The notes beneath the pieces were generated by a model that was not told the DNA's origin, did not search any database, and saw only the letters and a list, made by a program, of their open reading frames with translations. From Moanibacter sp965226025 (lineage in GTDB: Bacteria > Verrucomicrobiota > Verrucomicrobiia > Opitutales > UBA2987), in the NCBI GenBank assembly GCA_965226025.1, contig CBDDCD010000002.1, positions 1,550,001 through 1,614,000 on the forward strand: a stretch of 64,000 bases of DNA. Reading direction: 5' to 3'. Below, one piece after another: positions 28,183 to 38,086 of this stretch (position 1 is its first letter; each line of letters begins with the position of its first letter). The position numbers were made by a program, and so were the translations under genes.

Positions 28183-30355
28183 TATACCAGAACAGCGTAG
28201 CGAGCGGGACGCAGATCGGAAGCACCGTCGGCGAATTGACTCCGATCAAGATACCCAGCACTGACAAGCTCGCGGCAATGGTAACGGCGGTTGGTGTACT
28301 CTGGGAGAAACGAGAAATGAACAGAGCGACGATTTGCAAGAGAATCGCCCCCATACCTACGTCGGGCGGGAAACGATAATAGATGTGGACGATGGTGAAC
28401 CCGAGCAGAGTGCTGGCGGATAAGAATATCCAGTTGAATTTGAATGTGGGTCCGTCGGTCGATCGAGCGCGCATCAATCCGTAATAGAGGGCCGCCAATC
28501 CTATGAAACCGAAGCTGTCCAGGGTCCGCTCCGTCGCATCGCGACCGTAATAATGCGCGAAAAACTGCGCTAAAGCGGGCAGATAGATGATGGCGTTGCC
28601 TAGACATAGGAAACGAATCGGATTGTGCCCGAACGGAGTTTGAATCCATCGGGAAACGAAGAAGAGCAGCACGAAATAACCGATGCCTAAGACTAAGCTG
28701 AAAATCGCTGTCGTCCCGGTCCCATCCCTGAGCAATGTTGAACCGCTGAGGAAATTGAAGGGTATGGAAAATAACGCCAGGACGGCAAACAAAGCGACGG
28801 CTCTAGGGGAGGCCCCTCTACTGACGCGTTTTTCAATAAACTGGGCGATCCAAGCGGCGCCTAAAGTGAGGAAGGGGAGAGGAATGATCCAAGCCAGGAT
28901 ACGGAATAATTCACCCTTCTCCCACAAGGCCATAGAGAGAAAAAGCCAAGCCGCCATGAGGGAAAAGACACCTATCAGGCCGAGCCAGTTTTCACTCAAG
29001 AACGGTTTGAAGTATATCCTCCAGGTGCTATGCTTTTCTATTAGCTTGTCTTCCTCGCTCTTGATCTCGGCAGGGGCTTCAACAAATTCGGGGTCGACCG
29101 AGCCAAGCAAAACCTCTCCGGGGGATTCGTCATCGGTGCTTTGAGCGACAGGTTCGGCTTGGGGAGCAGGCGGATGTTGAGCTTCAGGGATTGGCGGAGG
29201 TGCCGGTTCGGGAGGTGGTTGTGCCGGAACTTCGAAGATTGGCCGACGAGGCGGTTCGGGAGGCGGCTCATGGAGTTTGTCTCGGAAGTGGTTAACAACC
29301 TTTGCCCAGATGTTTTCAACATCCAGATTAGCGATTTTGGAGACGCTCAAAACATAGGCTATGTCGTATATCTGTTTTTCTTCACCAATGCGGTCGATAA
29401 ATCGATTAAATGCCATTCGTTCTTCCGCCGTGTGGATTTTCGTCCAGTTATTCCATTCCAAAGCGTTTCCGCTTGGATCGATACCGGTGATTGCAAGGAT
29501 GGCGGCGTCTATCTCATGTATCGATTGAAAAGGTGAATACCGTCCCCAGAGAAACAATTTGCCGAGCAATTCCACCTTAAAGGGTCCGCGCCAATTGATC
29601 ACGCACTGACCCACAAGTTGGGGATTCTCCACATCACTGGCATGGAGTTGATCCAAGAGAAGGGTAAACGCGGCTTCACCGCCTCGATGTAAATCCGCCG
29701 CTTCCAGACGATTGGCCGAATAGCGCTCGTTTAACTGAATCTGAAAATCCTTGTTCCACTTTTTTATCTTCTCCAGATCTTCGGCCGCGGGTCCGACCGC
29801 GGAATGCGCAATGTGTCCAGCGGCGATCAATTGGTTGATGAGTTTCCTGGAGAGTTTGGGAAACCGCGGTGGGGGTGCATCCGATGTGTCAAGGGAGAAA
29901 AAACGCTCGCTTGCGGTGCTGATTTCCGAGAGGGGAGTTTTCGGATCGTTGAAGAGCCGAATCAGCTCTTGAAACTCCTCTTCCTTTTGCGCCCAGGAAA
30001 AGAACGTGAGGGGGATCTGCGAATAAGTGGGGTGGAGTGCGCTCAGGTCTACCGCTGCCTGCTCTGAATGTACGGCATCCCTACGCAGTTTGCGAACGAC
30101 CCCCATGTGGTCTTCGCGCATTACTCCCTTCAGAAAGATCAGATTGAGGCCCAAGTTTTGGGCTTCGCAATCCGCGATGAGCTCCGCGAGCGGTGTGTCG
30201 ATGGCTTCCCGATTGAGCGTCAAGTTGCGGTTTTCAATTTCATGATTGATCTGGCCGAATTGGTGTTGGGTGACTTTTCCATCTCGGAACAATTGAAGAA
30301 TAGCCGCTTTGACTTTGGAAAGCAGGATGCGCTGAGTATCGGACCTATTGTCCAT
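28183..30355 (-). pseudogene. Giant membrane protein, 5' part (interrupted by an IS200-like element)
   Basis: The frame starts at ATG 30355 (MDNRSDTQRILL) and encodes about 440 soluble residues. These include helical segments and a proline-rich linker (EPPPEPPRRP and AQPPPEPAPPP near residues 365-400). They are followed by about ten membrane helices to the point LFWYN where the IS begins at 28182. Translation would read a few IS codons and then an unrelated frame to 28019. The reconstructed full protein with 23838-26180 is about 1504 residues, an N-terminal cytoplasmic domain plus a very large membrane region. I do not recognise the family. IS copy B inserted only 16 bp upstream of the ATG, so the native promoter is displaced as well. 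Confidence 0.85.
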
Positions 30356-30371
30356 AGGGCTTGTTAGTTTA

Positions 30372-32188
30372 GAGCCGGTCCCAGTGGTGGAAACAATTGA
30401 TTTTTAATGAGTTATGGGCAAAAAAAAGGCCGGATAGAGCTGCAAAAAGCTCGATCCGGCGAAAAAGGGCGCTTATGCTTGCGTTAGTCAAATACAAAGC
30501 ACGCCCTTCTCATGAAAAATATTGCCGTACAAAGCTTCCTGCGTCCAGCCCTAACTCCAGTCATTCGATGCAAAGACTACACCGTGTTTCTGGAAACAAT
30601 GGAGCGGATTGACCGGGTTTTGATCGACTCCTCGCTGGAAAGGGAGGCGATCGTAAAAGCCTTGGAAGGATGGGATGAAGCGGGAGGGAAGGATCGGGAG
30701 CGACGCGCTCTAAGAGCGATAAAAGCGCTGCGGGTGGAGGTGATGCGTCATTTACTCGGAGGGATATCCTTTCGTTGTCTGTCGCAGGAGTTGGGACGCA
30801 GTGAGCTTCTGGCTAATTTTTGCCGGGTGCGTGAGGTAGACGGGATCCGGAAAATATCGAAGAGCAGTCTGGAACGGGATTCGAAATTCTTCGACGAAGC
30901 GTATCTGAGACAGCTGCATGCAAGGATGACCGAGGTGGTGGGCAATGCTGAACATTGTGGTGAGGCAGGATTAGAGAAGCCGATCGATACGAGGGAATGC
31001 CTGATCGACGCCACTTGCCTGGAAGCGAACATCCACTGGCCCGTGGACTGGGTCTTGCTCAAGGATGTGGGAGCAACGCTGCTCAAGGCGATCAGTCTGA
31101 TTCGGCAGGCGGGAATGAAACAGCGCATGCCCCAGGGAGCAAAGGGATTGGCTCGGGAGATGAACAAACGGTGCCTGGAGATGACGCATGCGCGTCGGCG
31201 CCGGGAGGCGGGCAAAGCGCGTAAAGGGATCCTGCGGCGGATGAAGCTATTGCTCAAGAAGATTGAGGGCCATGCCCTTCGCCACCGTGACTTATTGGAA
31301 GCTATGTGGATGCAAAGCGATTACACCGAGAAGAAGGCGAGCCGAATCATCGAGCGAATGGATGGTATGTTAGAGCAGATACCGCAGGTCATGAAACAGG
31401 CGCACGAACGGATCATAGGGGGGCGGCAGGTGAAGAATGAGGAGAAGATCCTGAGCGCCTACGAACCTGAGATTGACGTCATCGTGCGAGGCAAGGCAGA
31501 TCGGGAGGTGGAGTTTGGCAACACCCTTTATTTATGCGAGAGCGCAGAGGGATATCTGTTGGACTGGAAACTGTATGGGGGGCAGGCCCCGAGCGAATTG
31601 AAGCAGCTTTGGGAAAGTCTGGAGAGGCAAAAGGGCTTCGCTTTAGAGGAGAAGATCGAAGCGATCAGTGGGGATCGGGGCTATGCCTCGAAGGCGGCCA
31701 GCAAGCGGCTCCAGGCAGAGGGGATTTTTGACGCCCTTACGCCCCGCAATCCACAAGAGCTCAAGGAGCGGATGGAGGAGCCGCGCTTTGTCCGGTTGCA
31801 GCGACGACGAGGGAGCACCGAAGGCCGGATCGGAGTGCTCAAGAACCGATGGCACGGGGGCAAGATACGCAGCAAAGGCTTTGACAACCGTAACCTTAGC
31901 GTGGCCTGGTCGGTTCTGTCCCACAATCTATGGAAAATCGCGCAGAGACTTGCGCAAGAACATGAGAAAGAGGCAACGCAGGCGGCATAGGGATCCAAGA
32001 ATCGAGTCAGAGGCGCTTCCTTGGGAGAACTATCGACTCAAAGCGAGAGGAAGGGTGCTGGAAAGGTGCATAACGGATAAAAGGTAAGCTACCGAGGACG
32101 GAAGGCATGTCGTGGTCTACATAACGTGACGAAGATTGATATCGGTATCAGGCTTCCACCCAAATCCTCTCGGATTTGGGACAGCCTC
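30372..32188 (+). mobile_element. Insertion sequence copy B (1817 bp, plus orientation)
   Basis: Borders match copies A and C. The left end is GAGCCGGTCCCA (A has GAGCCCGTCCCA) and the right end reads TGGGACAGCCTC. The flanks TAGTTTA (30365-30371) and CAGTTTA (32189-32195) agree at six of seven bases, consistent with a 7-bp duplication that has since mutated. The inward hairpin at about 30428-30460 is followed by a T-run on the minus strand. Confidence 0.92.
30512..31990 (+). CDS. DDE transposase of IS copy B (intact)
   Basis: The 492-residue protein has catalytic candidates D166 (DATCLEANIHWP), D388 (SGDRGYAS) and E437 (GSTEGRIGVLKNRW), the pattern of IS5-superfamily transposases with the YREK-like tail LSVAWSVLSHNLW. 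The N-terminal part (about 60-130) has a helix-turn-helix-like region, RCLSQELGRSELLANFCRV. The basic central region (about 200-290) is an insertion between the first and second Asp. It differs from copy C only at a few residues (for example M78 versus V, R201 versus G). It appears functional and could mobilise all three copies. Confidence 0.93.
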   Translation: MKNIAVQSFLRPALTPVIRCKDYTVFLETMERIDRVLIDSSLEREAIVKALEGWDEAGGKDRERRALRAIKALRVEVMRHLLGGISFRCLSQELGRSELLANFCRVREVDGIRKISKSSLERDSKFFDEAYLRQLHARMTEVVGNAEHCGEAGLEKPIDTRECLIDATCLEANIHWPVDWVLLKDVGATLLKAISLIRQAGMKQRMPQGAKGLAREMNKRCLEMTHARRRREAGKARKGILRRMKLLLKKIEGHALRHRDLLEAMWMQSDYTEKKASRIIERMDGMLEQIPQVMKQAHERIIGGRQVKNEEKILSAYEPEIDVIVRGKADREVEFGNTLYLCESAEGYLLDWKLYGGQAPSELKQLWESLERQKGFALEEKIEAISGDRGYASKAASKRLQAEGIFDALTPRNPQELKERMEEPRFVRLQRRRGSTEGRIGVLKNRWHGGKIRSKGFDNRNLSVAWSVLSHNLWKIAQRLAQEHEKEATQAA

Positions 32189-32388
32189 CAGTTTAACCGC
32201 GCGATCGTGAATTCTCACGCCTAGTCACGCATGAGGGATGAAATGGAAAGCCCAGGGCGCCCGAGGAAGAAGAAAATGCTGTCGGTGTCCCCAATTCCGT
32301 CGCCCGTCGCATGACTGAATTCTGAAAAGACAGAGCGTGGGATGTCAAACCTGTTTGGAGTAATTTCCCGGAACCTGAGAAGCTAGAG

Positions 32389-32886
32389 CTATTCCCGGAT
32401 TAGAATGGAGAACCGTGGATCCTCACCAATGGCCCGGGCCCGTTCATCGATTCGGTGTCGCTTTTGAACCTCCTCGTAGGGGAGGTCGGTGTCTATCAAG
32501 CCGAGGTCGTAGGCGAGCCGCCCTGAATAACCCGGTAGCAGGATATTGTAGCTGAAAGGAACCTGCCCGGGCGCGATGCGGTTGACGTGGTCCACGATGT
32601 TGGTCGTGCAGGAGCTTAAGATTGTGTGGTAGAATTCCGGCTTATTGCGAAGGCCGTTTGCTCTTTCAATCATGTCTACAAACAAGGTTCGGATAGTTTC
32701 CTCCGGTGCGACGATGGGATACAGGAACACCCTGTCTTTTCCGTGCTTCGTGCGGAGTTTTATCAGATCACGCTCGTCGCCGATCACGTACATGAGTTCG
32801 TACGGCTTATACATCCCAGCGATCGGACTGAAATGCTCGCCCTCCTCGCGGCGTTCGCCGATCGTATTGGATTCTGCGGCTGCCAT
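32389..32886 (-). CDS. Lnb-like (DUF4105) domain protein, probably a 5'-truncated remnant
   Basis: The 165-residue frame carries the core of the DUF4105 domain: ERREEGEHFSPIAGMYKPYE, then YHTILSSCTTNIVDHVN with the conserved cysteine, and LPGYSGRLAYDLGLIDT. In E. coli-type lipoprotein N-acyltransferase Lnb this papain-like domain holds the catalytic Cys and His. Family members are usually twice this length or more, with a signal peptide and an N-terminal part ahead of this point. Neither is present here, and the upstream frame is closed by a stop near 32945. The ATG at 32886 may be fortuitous. IS copy B ends 200 bp downstream. The gap 32196-32388 shows no feature. Confidence 0.6.
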   Translation of the reverse strand: MAAAESNTIGERREEGEHFSPIAGMYKPYELMYVIGDERDLIKLRTKHGKDRVFLYPIVAPEETIRTLFVDMIERANGLRNKPEFYHTILSSCTTNIVDHVNRIAPGQVPFSYNILLPGYSGRLAYDLGLIDTDLPYEEVQKRHRIDERARAIGEDPRFSILIRE

Positions 32887-33004
32887 CCTGCCTAAGCAAC
32901 ACTTGGCCCAGCTTTCTGCGAAAGTTGAGTTATCAGAGTGCTGCTAAATTGGCGGATTTTCGGAATGAATGGGAAAACGCCCCGGAGCCCTCTTCACGAT
33001 TGAG

Positions 33005-34759
33005 TCATCCGTCTCTCTCGATCTTTATTTCCGGATTCTTCTTTGGCTTTGGTCGATCGGCGCCCGTCTGGACCGTAGCCTGCGCCGCCTCGGAGAGGCT
33101 CTTTGCGAGCGGGTCCATCAGACCCTCCGAAGTGCTGGTATCCAAACCCAATTCGCTGAGCAGCTTTTCTATGAGCGGCATGTTCATACGGTATCCCAAC
33201 GCCGCCTCGACCAATTGATTGGGCAAGCCCCTCTCCGTGGCCGTGTTCCCACTGCCGCTACTCCCGCCACCATTGGCGAAACCGAAGCCGTTAGCCTGAA
33301 GAATTTTAATGCTCTCGATCTTTTCCATCGGTTTCACACTCGCCTGGATAATCTCGGGCGCGACATTCGCGATGATCTTACGAAGCTCGAAGTTGATCAG
33401 TTCCTGACTCAGGAGATTCTTCGCCTCGTTGATCGCCTGTTCGCCATAGGCTTCGACTTCCAGTCGTTTATGGTCGGCCTCGGCTACAATTCGGATCTTT
33501 TCCGCGGCCGCCGTGGATTCGGTAACGACAGCCGCAGCGCGATCTTCAGCGGCTTGCTTTTCCGCTTCAGCCTGCACCTTGATGTCGATGGCTTCTTTCT
33601 CGGCCTCTTCGCGCGCCTTGATAAGGTTGATTTCCTTGCCACGCTCCGCTTTAGCGGTCTCCCGCACCGTGACAACGTTTTCTTCCTCCTTCACCATATT
33701 GGAACGAGAAACCGCGGCATTGGCCTCGGCTTTTGACTGTTCTTCCGATTTCTGGGCTACCGCAATCTGGGCGACCTGCTGGCTGATATCGATATGTTGC
33801 TGGCGTTCGATATCGACTTCCTCGATCTTGCGCTTGGCGCCAATATCTCTCTCCCTGACCGCCTGCTGGGAAATGATGTCCGCCTCTTTGACTGCCCGCT
33901 CCGCTTCGATGCGCGCTTCCTCGGCCTCACGTTTGCGTTCCGCTTGCTCGCGAGCGATGATCATCTCCTGCTCGGCTTTGGCGGTGGCGATATCGCGACG
34001 TTGGTTAATTCCCGCGAATTCCTCCTCTTTCTTGATGGTGAGGCTTTTCTGCTCGGCTTCGAGGTCCCTCTGTTCGATTTTAACGCGTGTCTCCTGTTCG
34101 ATGCGGTTGCGCTCTTCACGCTTCGCTTCCGTGATCAAGGTGAGCTGGGCGAGACCCTGGGCGTCGAAGGCATTGTCCTCCTTAAAGTATTCACGCGCCG
34201 TCTGATCGAGAGCGGTCAGCGAAACCGACTCGAGCTCGAGGCCGTTTTTCAGGAGATCTTCGCTTACCGACTCCTGCACGGACTGGACGAATTCGGCCCG
34301 CCGCTCGTGAAGTTGCTCCATAGACAGGCCCGCGGCGACGGAACGAAGGGAATCCACGAATTTACCCTGCAACAACTCTTTAAGCGTTTCCGGTTCGGTG
34401 GTGCGGTTGCCGAGCGTCTGCGCCGCCTTGGCGATGGATTCCTTTTCCGTCTTAACCCTCACATAGAACTCGCCGGTTACGTCGACCCGCATGCGATCAG
34501 CGGTGATGAGTCCCTCCTCGTTCTTGCGTTCCACTTGGAGCCGCAGGGTCCTCATATTGACCCGCACGATCTGCTGGAAGATCGGGAGGACGGTGGCGCC
34601 GCCGTCGAGGATGACTTTTTCTCCCCCAAGACCCGTCCGTACGAAGGCGAGCTCCTTGGACGTCTTCTTGTAGAGCTTGGCCAACACGATCGCAAATATG
34701 AAGATGAAAAAAAGAATCGCACCTGCGATGATTATTATCTGTGACATGCCTAAGTTCAT
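33005..34759 (-). CDS. yqiK: Flotillin-like SPFH-domain protein (YqiK type)
   Basis: The 584-residue protein has one N-terminal membrane helix (IIIAGAILFFIFIFAIVLA) and an SPFH/band-7 domain at about 35-220 with LGGEKVILDGGATVLPI and DGLELES-like NGLELESVSLTALDQT. A long alanine/glutamate-rich coiled coil (about 225-450) follows, then a C-terminal tail with GFGFANGGGSSGSG. Flotillins oligomerise at the inner membrane in lipid microdomains and organise other membrane proteins. AAAAGGATTACAAAAA before ATG 34759 is a good ribosome site. The partner gene yqiJ-like lies 75 bp upstream on the same strand, the order known in enterobacteria and other phyla. Confidence 0.92.
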   Translation of the reverse strand: MNLGMSQIIIIAGAILFFIFIFAIVLAKLYKKTSKELAFVRTGLGGEKVILDGGATVLPIFQQIVRVNMRTLRLQVERKNEEGLITADRMRVDVTGEFYVRVKTEKESIAKAAQTLGNRTTEPETLKELLQGKFVDSLRSVAAGLSMEQLHERRAEFVQSVQESVSEDLLKNGLELESVSLTALDQTAREYFKEDNAFDAQGLAQLTLITEAKREERNRIEQETRVKIEQRDLEAEQKSLTIKKEEEFAGINQRRDIATAKAEQEMIIAREQAERKREAEEARIEAERAVKEADIISQQAVRERDIGAKRKIEEVDIERQQHIDISQQVAQIAVAQKSEEQSKAEANAAVSRSNMVKEEENVVTVRETAKAERGKEINLIKAREEAEKEAIDIKVQAEAEKQAAEDRAAAVVTESTAAAEKIRIVAEADHKRLEVEAYGEQAINEAKNLLSQELINFELRKIIANVAPEIIQASVKPMEKIESIKILQANGFGFANGGGSSGSGNTATERGLPNQLVEAALGYRMNMPLIEKLLSELGLDTSTSEGLMDPLAKSLSEAAQATVQTGADRPKPKKNPEIKIERDG

Positions 34760-34834
34760 TTTTTGTAATCCTTTTCTGAGTTAATGCTTTGAATTTGAGT
34801 GCTTTTGTTCTTGGAGGAGGGACCGATGCATTTT

Positions 34835-35512
34835 TCAGTCCTCCGAATTGGGAAAAGGGTCGGCAACGGCGGTGAATCTGGATCCGCGTTTTCCGACAAT
34901 CAGGACTCGATTGCCTTTTTCAAAATGTCCGGCCTCCTCGTCCGCCAGAACCATTACGTAGTGGGTCTTGCCCAGATCATCGATGAGCTTCGCCTCGGCG
35001 GACTTTTCGTGCGTCACTTTGCCAATTGTGATGCTCGCAATTTTACCGACAAAAGTGTCCCTTGATACGGCCAGGGTCTCGTCCTGTGGGTAGATCTTGG
35101 CCAGAACCTGATTGCCGATCCTCACTAATGGAAGGCAGACGAAGAAAACGGCCGGAGCCGCGGCCCAGCCGGAAAGAAAGCCGATCCCAAGGTTATAGCA
35201 GAAGATCTGCGCACCGTAGCCGATAAAGGCGAAAATCAAGAGGAAGAAGCTCAAACTGATGAGGAGAGGCACCTTCCCGATGTGGAGCCAGCCCATGATC
35301 CCGCCCATCATTCCCATGTCGGCATGAGCGCCGGCATCGGCATCCAGATCGACGTCGATGTCCGCGTCGAAGTCCGGCAGGAGATCGTCCAGCACTCCGT
35401 CCAGCCCGAGGCCAAAGGTCACGCTGATGATCTGCGTGAGGCCGATCAGAAACATCAATGTCAATGCGACCGAGAAGAAGAGATTCTGAGGTGCGGAGTA
35501 GAGTTCGATCAT
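34835..35512 (-). CDS. yqiJ: YqiJ-like membrane protein with C-terminal OB fold, flotillin partner
   Basis: The 225-residue protein starts most likely at ATG 35512 (MIELYSAPQNLF); a GTG three codons earlier is possible. It has a first membrane helix, then an acidic loop rich in Asp (DFDADIDVDLDADAGAH). Two or three more membrane helices follow at about 75-145, and the C-terminal beta-rich OB domain begins near 155 (DTFVGKIASITIG) and ends VLIVGKRGSRFTAV. OB-fold partners of flotillin (NfeD/YuaF/YqiJ) act in the same membrane complex. The acidic loop could bind cations. The pair is transcribed leftward from the 336-bp gap shared with the EF-hand gene. Confidence 0.85.
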   Translation of the reverse strand: MIELYSAPQNLFFSVALTLMFLIGLTQIISVTFGLGLDGVLDDLLPDFDADIDVDLDADAGAHADMGMMGGIMGWLHIGKVPLLISLSFFLLIFAFIGYGAQIFCYNLGIGFLSGWAAAPAVFFVCLPLVRIGNQVLAKIYPQDETLAVSRDTFVGKIASITIGKVTHEKSAEAKLIDDLGKTHYVMVLADEEAGHFEKGNRVLIVGKRGSRFTAVADPFPNSED

Positions 35513-35848
35513 CCCATCCACCGCCTAAGATTCTGTTGGACTTGGATTTCCAAGCATTTCTAGACTTCAGATTGCACGAAGGAATTGGACGAACCGACGG
35601 ATTTACGGCCAATCGATTCCGAGACCGACGGTCTTCTAATCTATCAACTGTGGGGCTACCCCCTCTGCCCGAAAGTCCAATTCCAGGGTAGTTTTTCCTT
35701 AACGCCTCTCCGATTGAAATGAGTCAGAAGCCCAACGTCAACCGTTCTGTTGAATTTTCCTCACTTTTTCGACGAGAATTCTGGGACCTTTGGTGCGAAT
35801 TTCTCGGGTGACAGAGGATATGCGAACTGATAGATAAAGTTGGCAGCA
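35513..35848. other. Divergent intergenic region, no gene seen
   Basis: This is the promoter-bearing gap between yqiJ-like (minus) and the EF-hand gene (plus). It contains a weak, degenerate arm of the palindromic repeat family (AAGATTCTGTTGGACTT, from 35527). I see no confident -35/-10 pair or open frame. Confidence 0.4.
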
Positions 35849-38017
35849 ATGGGTCTTCTCACTTCAGAAGCGCGATTTTTTACGGCTGGAGGGATGGATC
35901 AGTTGTACCTGGGGAAGGGGAGTGATCTCCGATTCGTCAGGGAGCTGGATCCAAAACTGTGGGTGGTGTTGAGTTGCCCAACGAGTGGGATCGAGTTTGA
36001 GGAGCGAACTCTGCAATTGATCGACCAGGATGGGGATGGGCGCATCCGATATCCTGAGCTGGTCAAAGCAGTTGAATGGACGCTTCACATGCTGAAAGAT
36101 CCCGAAATCTTGGCTCATCCGGAAGAATCGCTGCCCCTGCAGGCGATCGACGCTTCCCACGAAGAAGGGAGGAAGTTGCTGGGTGCTGCCCAGAGAATTC
36201 TCAAAAACCTCAACCTGGTCGAGAGGGAGAGCCTCACTCTCTCGGATGCCCTCAATACAGCTAAGATATATGCGGAGAGCAAAGAAAACGGAGATGGAGT
36301 GATCCCACCTGAGACGGCCGAAGATAAGGAGGTCAGGTGGACCATCGAGGATATTCTTGGGACGGTGGGAGGTGAGGAGGATCGAAGCGGACGAATGGGT
36401 GTGACCCTTGCGAGTGTCGATTCTTTCTATTCCGCATTGGAGGATTACAAACGATGGTGGGGACAGGGTCTCGCCACTGAAGGCGACGACTTGGACGGGA
36501 TGTTGCCTTTTGGGCCGGAAACGGAGGAGGCCTACGCGGCTTATCGGTCCGTCAAGGACAAGATCGAAGACTATTTCTCTCTCTGTCGGCTGGCTGAATT
36601 TGATCGGCGATTCATCGACGGTTTCGGTCCCAGTCCCAATGAGATTAAATACGGGAGCGAAGATATCCGAAAGGAACTTGCCAATACCCTAGGTGATTAT
36701 CCCCTTGCCCATGTAGATCCTGAGAAGGGACTTCCGCTTCTAAGGGAAGTGAATCCCAACTTCAGATCGGCCGTCTCGAATTTCAATGAGGCCACCGTAA
36801 AGAGGATCTTTGGAGAAAGGAAAGACTACCTAAATGAGAATGAATGGCGGAAAGTGAAAGGGAGGCTCGGTAAATTCGAGAAGTGGCAGGAGGGGAAGAG
36901 TGGACAGCTAGTCGAGAAACTGGGCATCGACCGGATCAAAGAGTGTCTTGAGCAAAATCACCGCATGATGCTGGAGGAGTTGATTCGATCCGACCTGGAG
37001 AGCGCCGCCGATATTGAAAATATCGCTGAGGTCGAGCGGCTTCTGAGGTACCGGCGAGATCTCTTCCGGCTCTTGAATAATTTCGTCGCATTGCGAGAGT
37101 TTTATGACGTGAACAGCATGGCGATCTTCCAGGCGGGGACACTCTTTATGGATGGACGGGGCTTCCAATTGTGCCTCTCGGTAGACGATGCCAAGAAACA
37201 TGTTGCCATAGCCAGGCAGGCAGGGGTCTTTCTCATTTATTGTCGTATTGGGAATCAACAAAGGGGAGTGTCTCGGACCATCGTTGCGGCGGTCACGGCG
37301 GGAAGCGGCAATCGGCTGGCGGTGGGCAAGAATGGCGTATTTCGCGATTTGAAAGGGGTCCACTGGGAGGCTACAATAATACAGATAGTGAGCCACCCAA
37401 TAAGTCTGAAGGAGGCGGTATGGGCACCCTTCAGGAGGCTGGGTGAATTGATCGCGGCACAGTTTGAGAAAATCTCCGCTTCTCAGGAGAAGTCGATACG
37501 GATGAGCGTCGAAAAGAGTGCGGCGTCCATCGATAAGGGTGTATCGCAGGGACCTTCTCAGGTATCGAGCACTGAAGCGCCGGGTCAACCCGTGAGGGAG
37601 TCGGGAAGTTCAGGAATTGGAGGAATCTTAGCAGGCGGGGGAGTGGCAGTCGCTGCTCTCTGTTCCTCCTTTGCTTTTATTTCCAGCACTGTCTCTCGGA
37701 TTAACAACATCTACTTCTTCTACACTGCGGTCGTGTTTCTTCTCTTTATTATTCTGCCTTCGCTCTGCTTCGGCCTCTTGAAACTCAGAAAACGCGACCT
37801 AAGCCTCATTCTCGACGCCGGCGGATGGGCTATCAACGGACCGATGCATCTGAATCTTTCCCTGGCGCGCTCGTTGACACAGCTGAGTTCTATTCCGACA
37901 ACGGCACGCTACTCCCTTTCGACCGAATCCGAAAGGCGACCGTGGCAAGTTCAGTGGTGGATCTGGGCCCTTTTCGCTATCGCCCTCGTTGAATTGGCGA
38001 TTGTTTGGCTGGGCTAG
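35849..38017 (+). CDS. EF-hand membrane protein of unknown function
   Basis: The 722-residue protein starts at ATG 35849; the TTG three codons upstream is less likely. A canonical calcium-binding EF-hand loop DQDGDGRIRYPE lies near residue 55. A second, less regular loop, KENGDGVIPPE, lies near residue 140. A large mostly helical soluble region follows (RLLRYRRDLFRLLNNFVALREFYD near 415 in two parts), then VDDAKKHVAIARQAGVFLIYC. Three membrane helices near the C-terminus (GGVAVAALCSSFAFIS, YFFYTAVVFLLFIILPSL and WIWALFAIALVELAIVWLG) end four bases before the stop. I do not recognise the family; calcium-dependent regulation is an inference from the loops. The TAG stop is the first part of repeat R5. 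Divergent from the flotillin operon. Confidence 0.78.
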   Translation: MGLLTSEARFFTAGGMDQLYLGKGSDLRFVRELDPKLWVVLSCPTSGIEFEERTLQLIDQDGDGRIRYPELVKAVEWTLHMLKDPEILAHPEESLPLQAIDASHEEGRKLLGAAQRILKNLNLVERESLTLSDALNTAKIYAESKENGDGVIPPETAEDKEVRWTIEDILGTVGGEEDRSGRMGVTLASVDSFYSALEDYKRWWGQGLATEGDDLDGMLPFGPETEEAYAAYRSVKDKIEDYFSLCRLAEFDRRFIDGFGPSPNEIKYGSEDIRKELANTLGDYPLAHVDPEKGLPLLREVNPNFRSAVSNFNEATVKRIFGERKDYLNENEWRKVKGRLGKFEKWQEGKSGQLVEKLGIDRIKECLEQNHRMMLEELIRSDLESAADIENIAEVERLLRYRRDLFRLLNNFVALREFYDVNSMAIFQAGTLFMDGRGFQLCLSVDDAKKHVAIARQAGVFLIYCRIGNQQRGVSRTIVAAVTAGSGNRLAVGKNGVFRDLKGVHWEATIIQIVSHPISLKEAVWAPFRRLGELIAAQFEKISASQEKSIRMSVEKSAASIDKGVSQGPSQVSSTEAPGQPVRESGSSGIGGILAGGGVAVAALCSSFAFISSTVSRINNIYFFYTAVVFLLFIILPSLCFGLLKLRKRDLSLILDAGGWAINGPMHLNLSLARSLTQLSSIPTTARYSLSTESERRPWQVQWWIWALFAIALVELAIVWLG

Positions 38018-38082
38018 GAGTCTGTCGGACTTTGACGTTCGATTGCTTCGCAAGTGACCAGGTTCGTCCGACAGACTCCTAG
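38014..38082. repeat. Palindromic repeat, 69-bp type (copy R5), forming the stop of the EF-hand gene
   Basis: The perfect 17-bp ends CTAGGAGTCTGTCGGAC enclose the core TTGACGTTCGATTGCTTCGC. The first CTAG contains the TAG stop (38015-38017) of the EF-hand gene. Only four bases separate it from the IS1634-like element. Confidence 0.88.
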
Positions 38083-38086
38083 CAAT

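Noticed and set aside
20303..30371. Composite transposon bounded by IS copies A and B
   Set aside because: Copy A has its own perfect 7-bp duplication and copy B its own six-of-seven match, so they inserted separately.
35527..35545. Ninth full copy of the palindromic repeat upstream of yqiJ-like
   Set aside because: Only AAGATTCTGTTGGACTT resembles an arm, with several mismatches and no partner arm.
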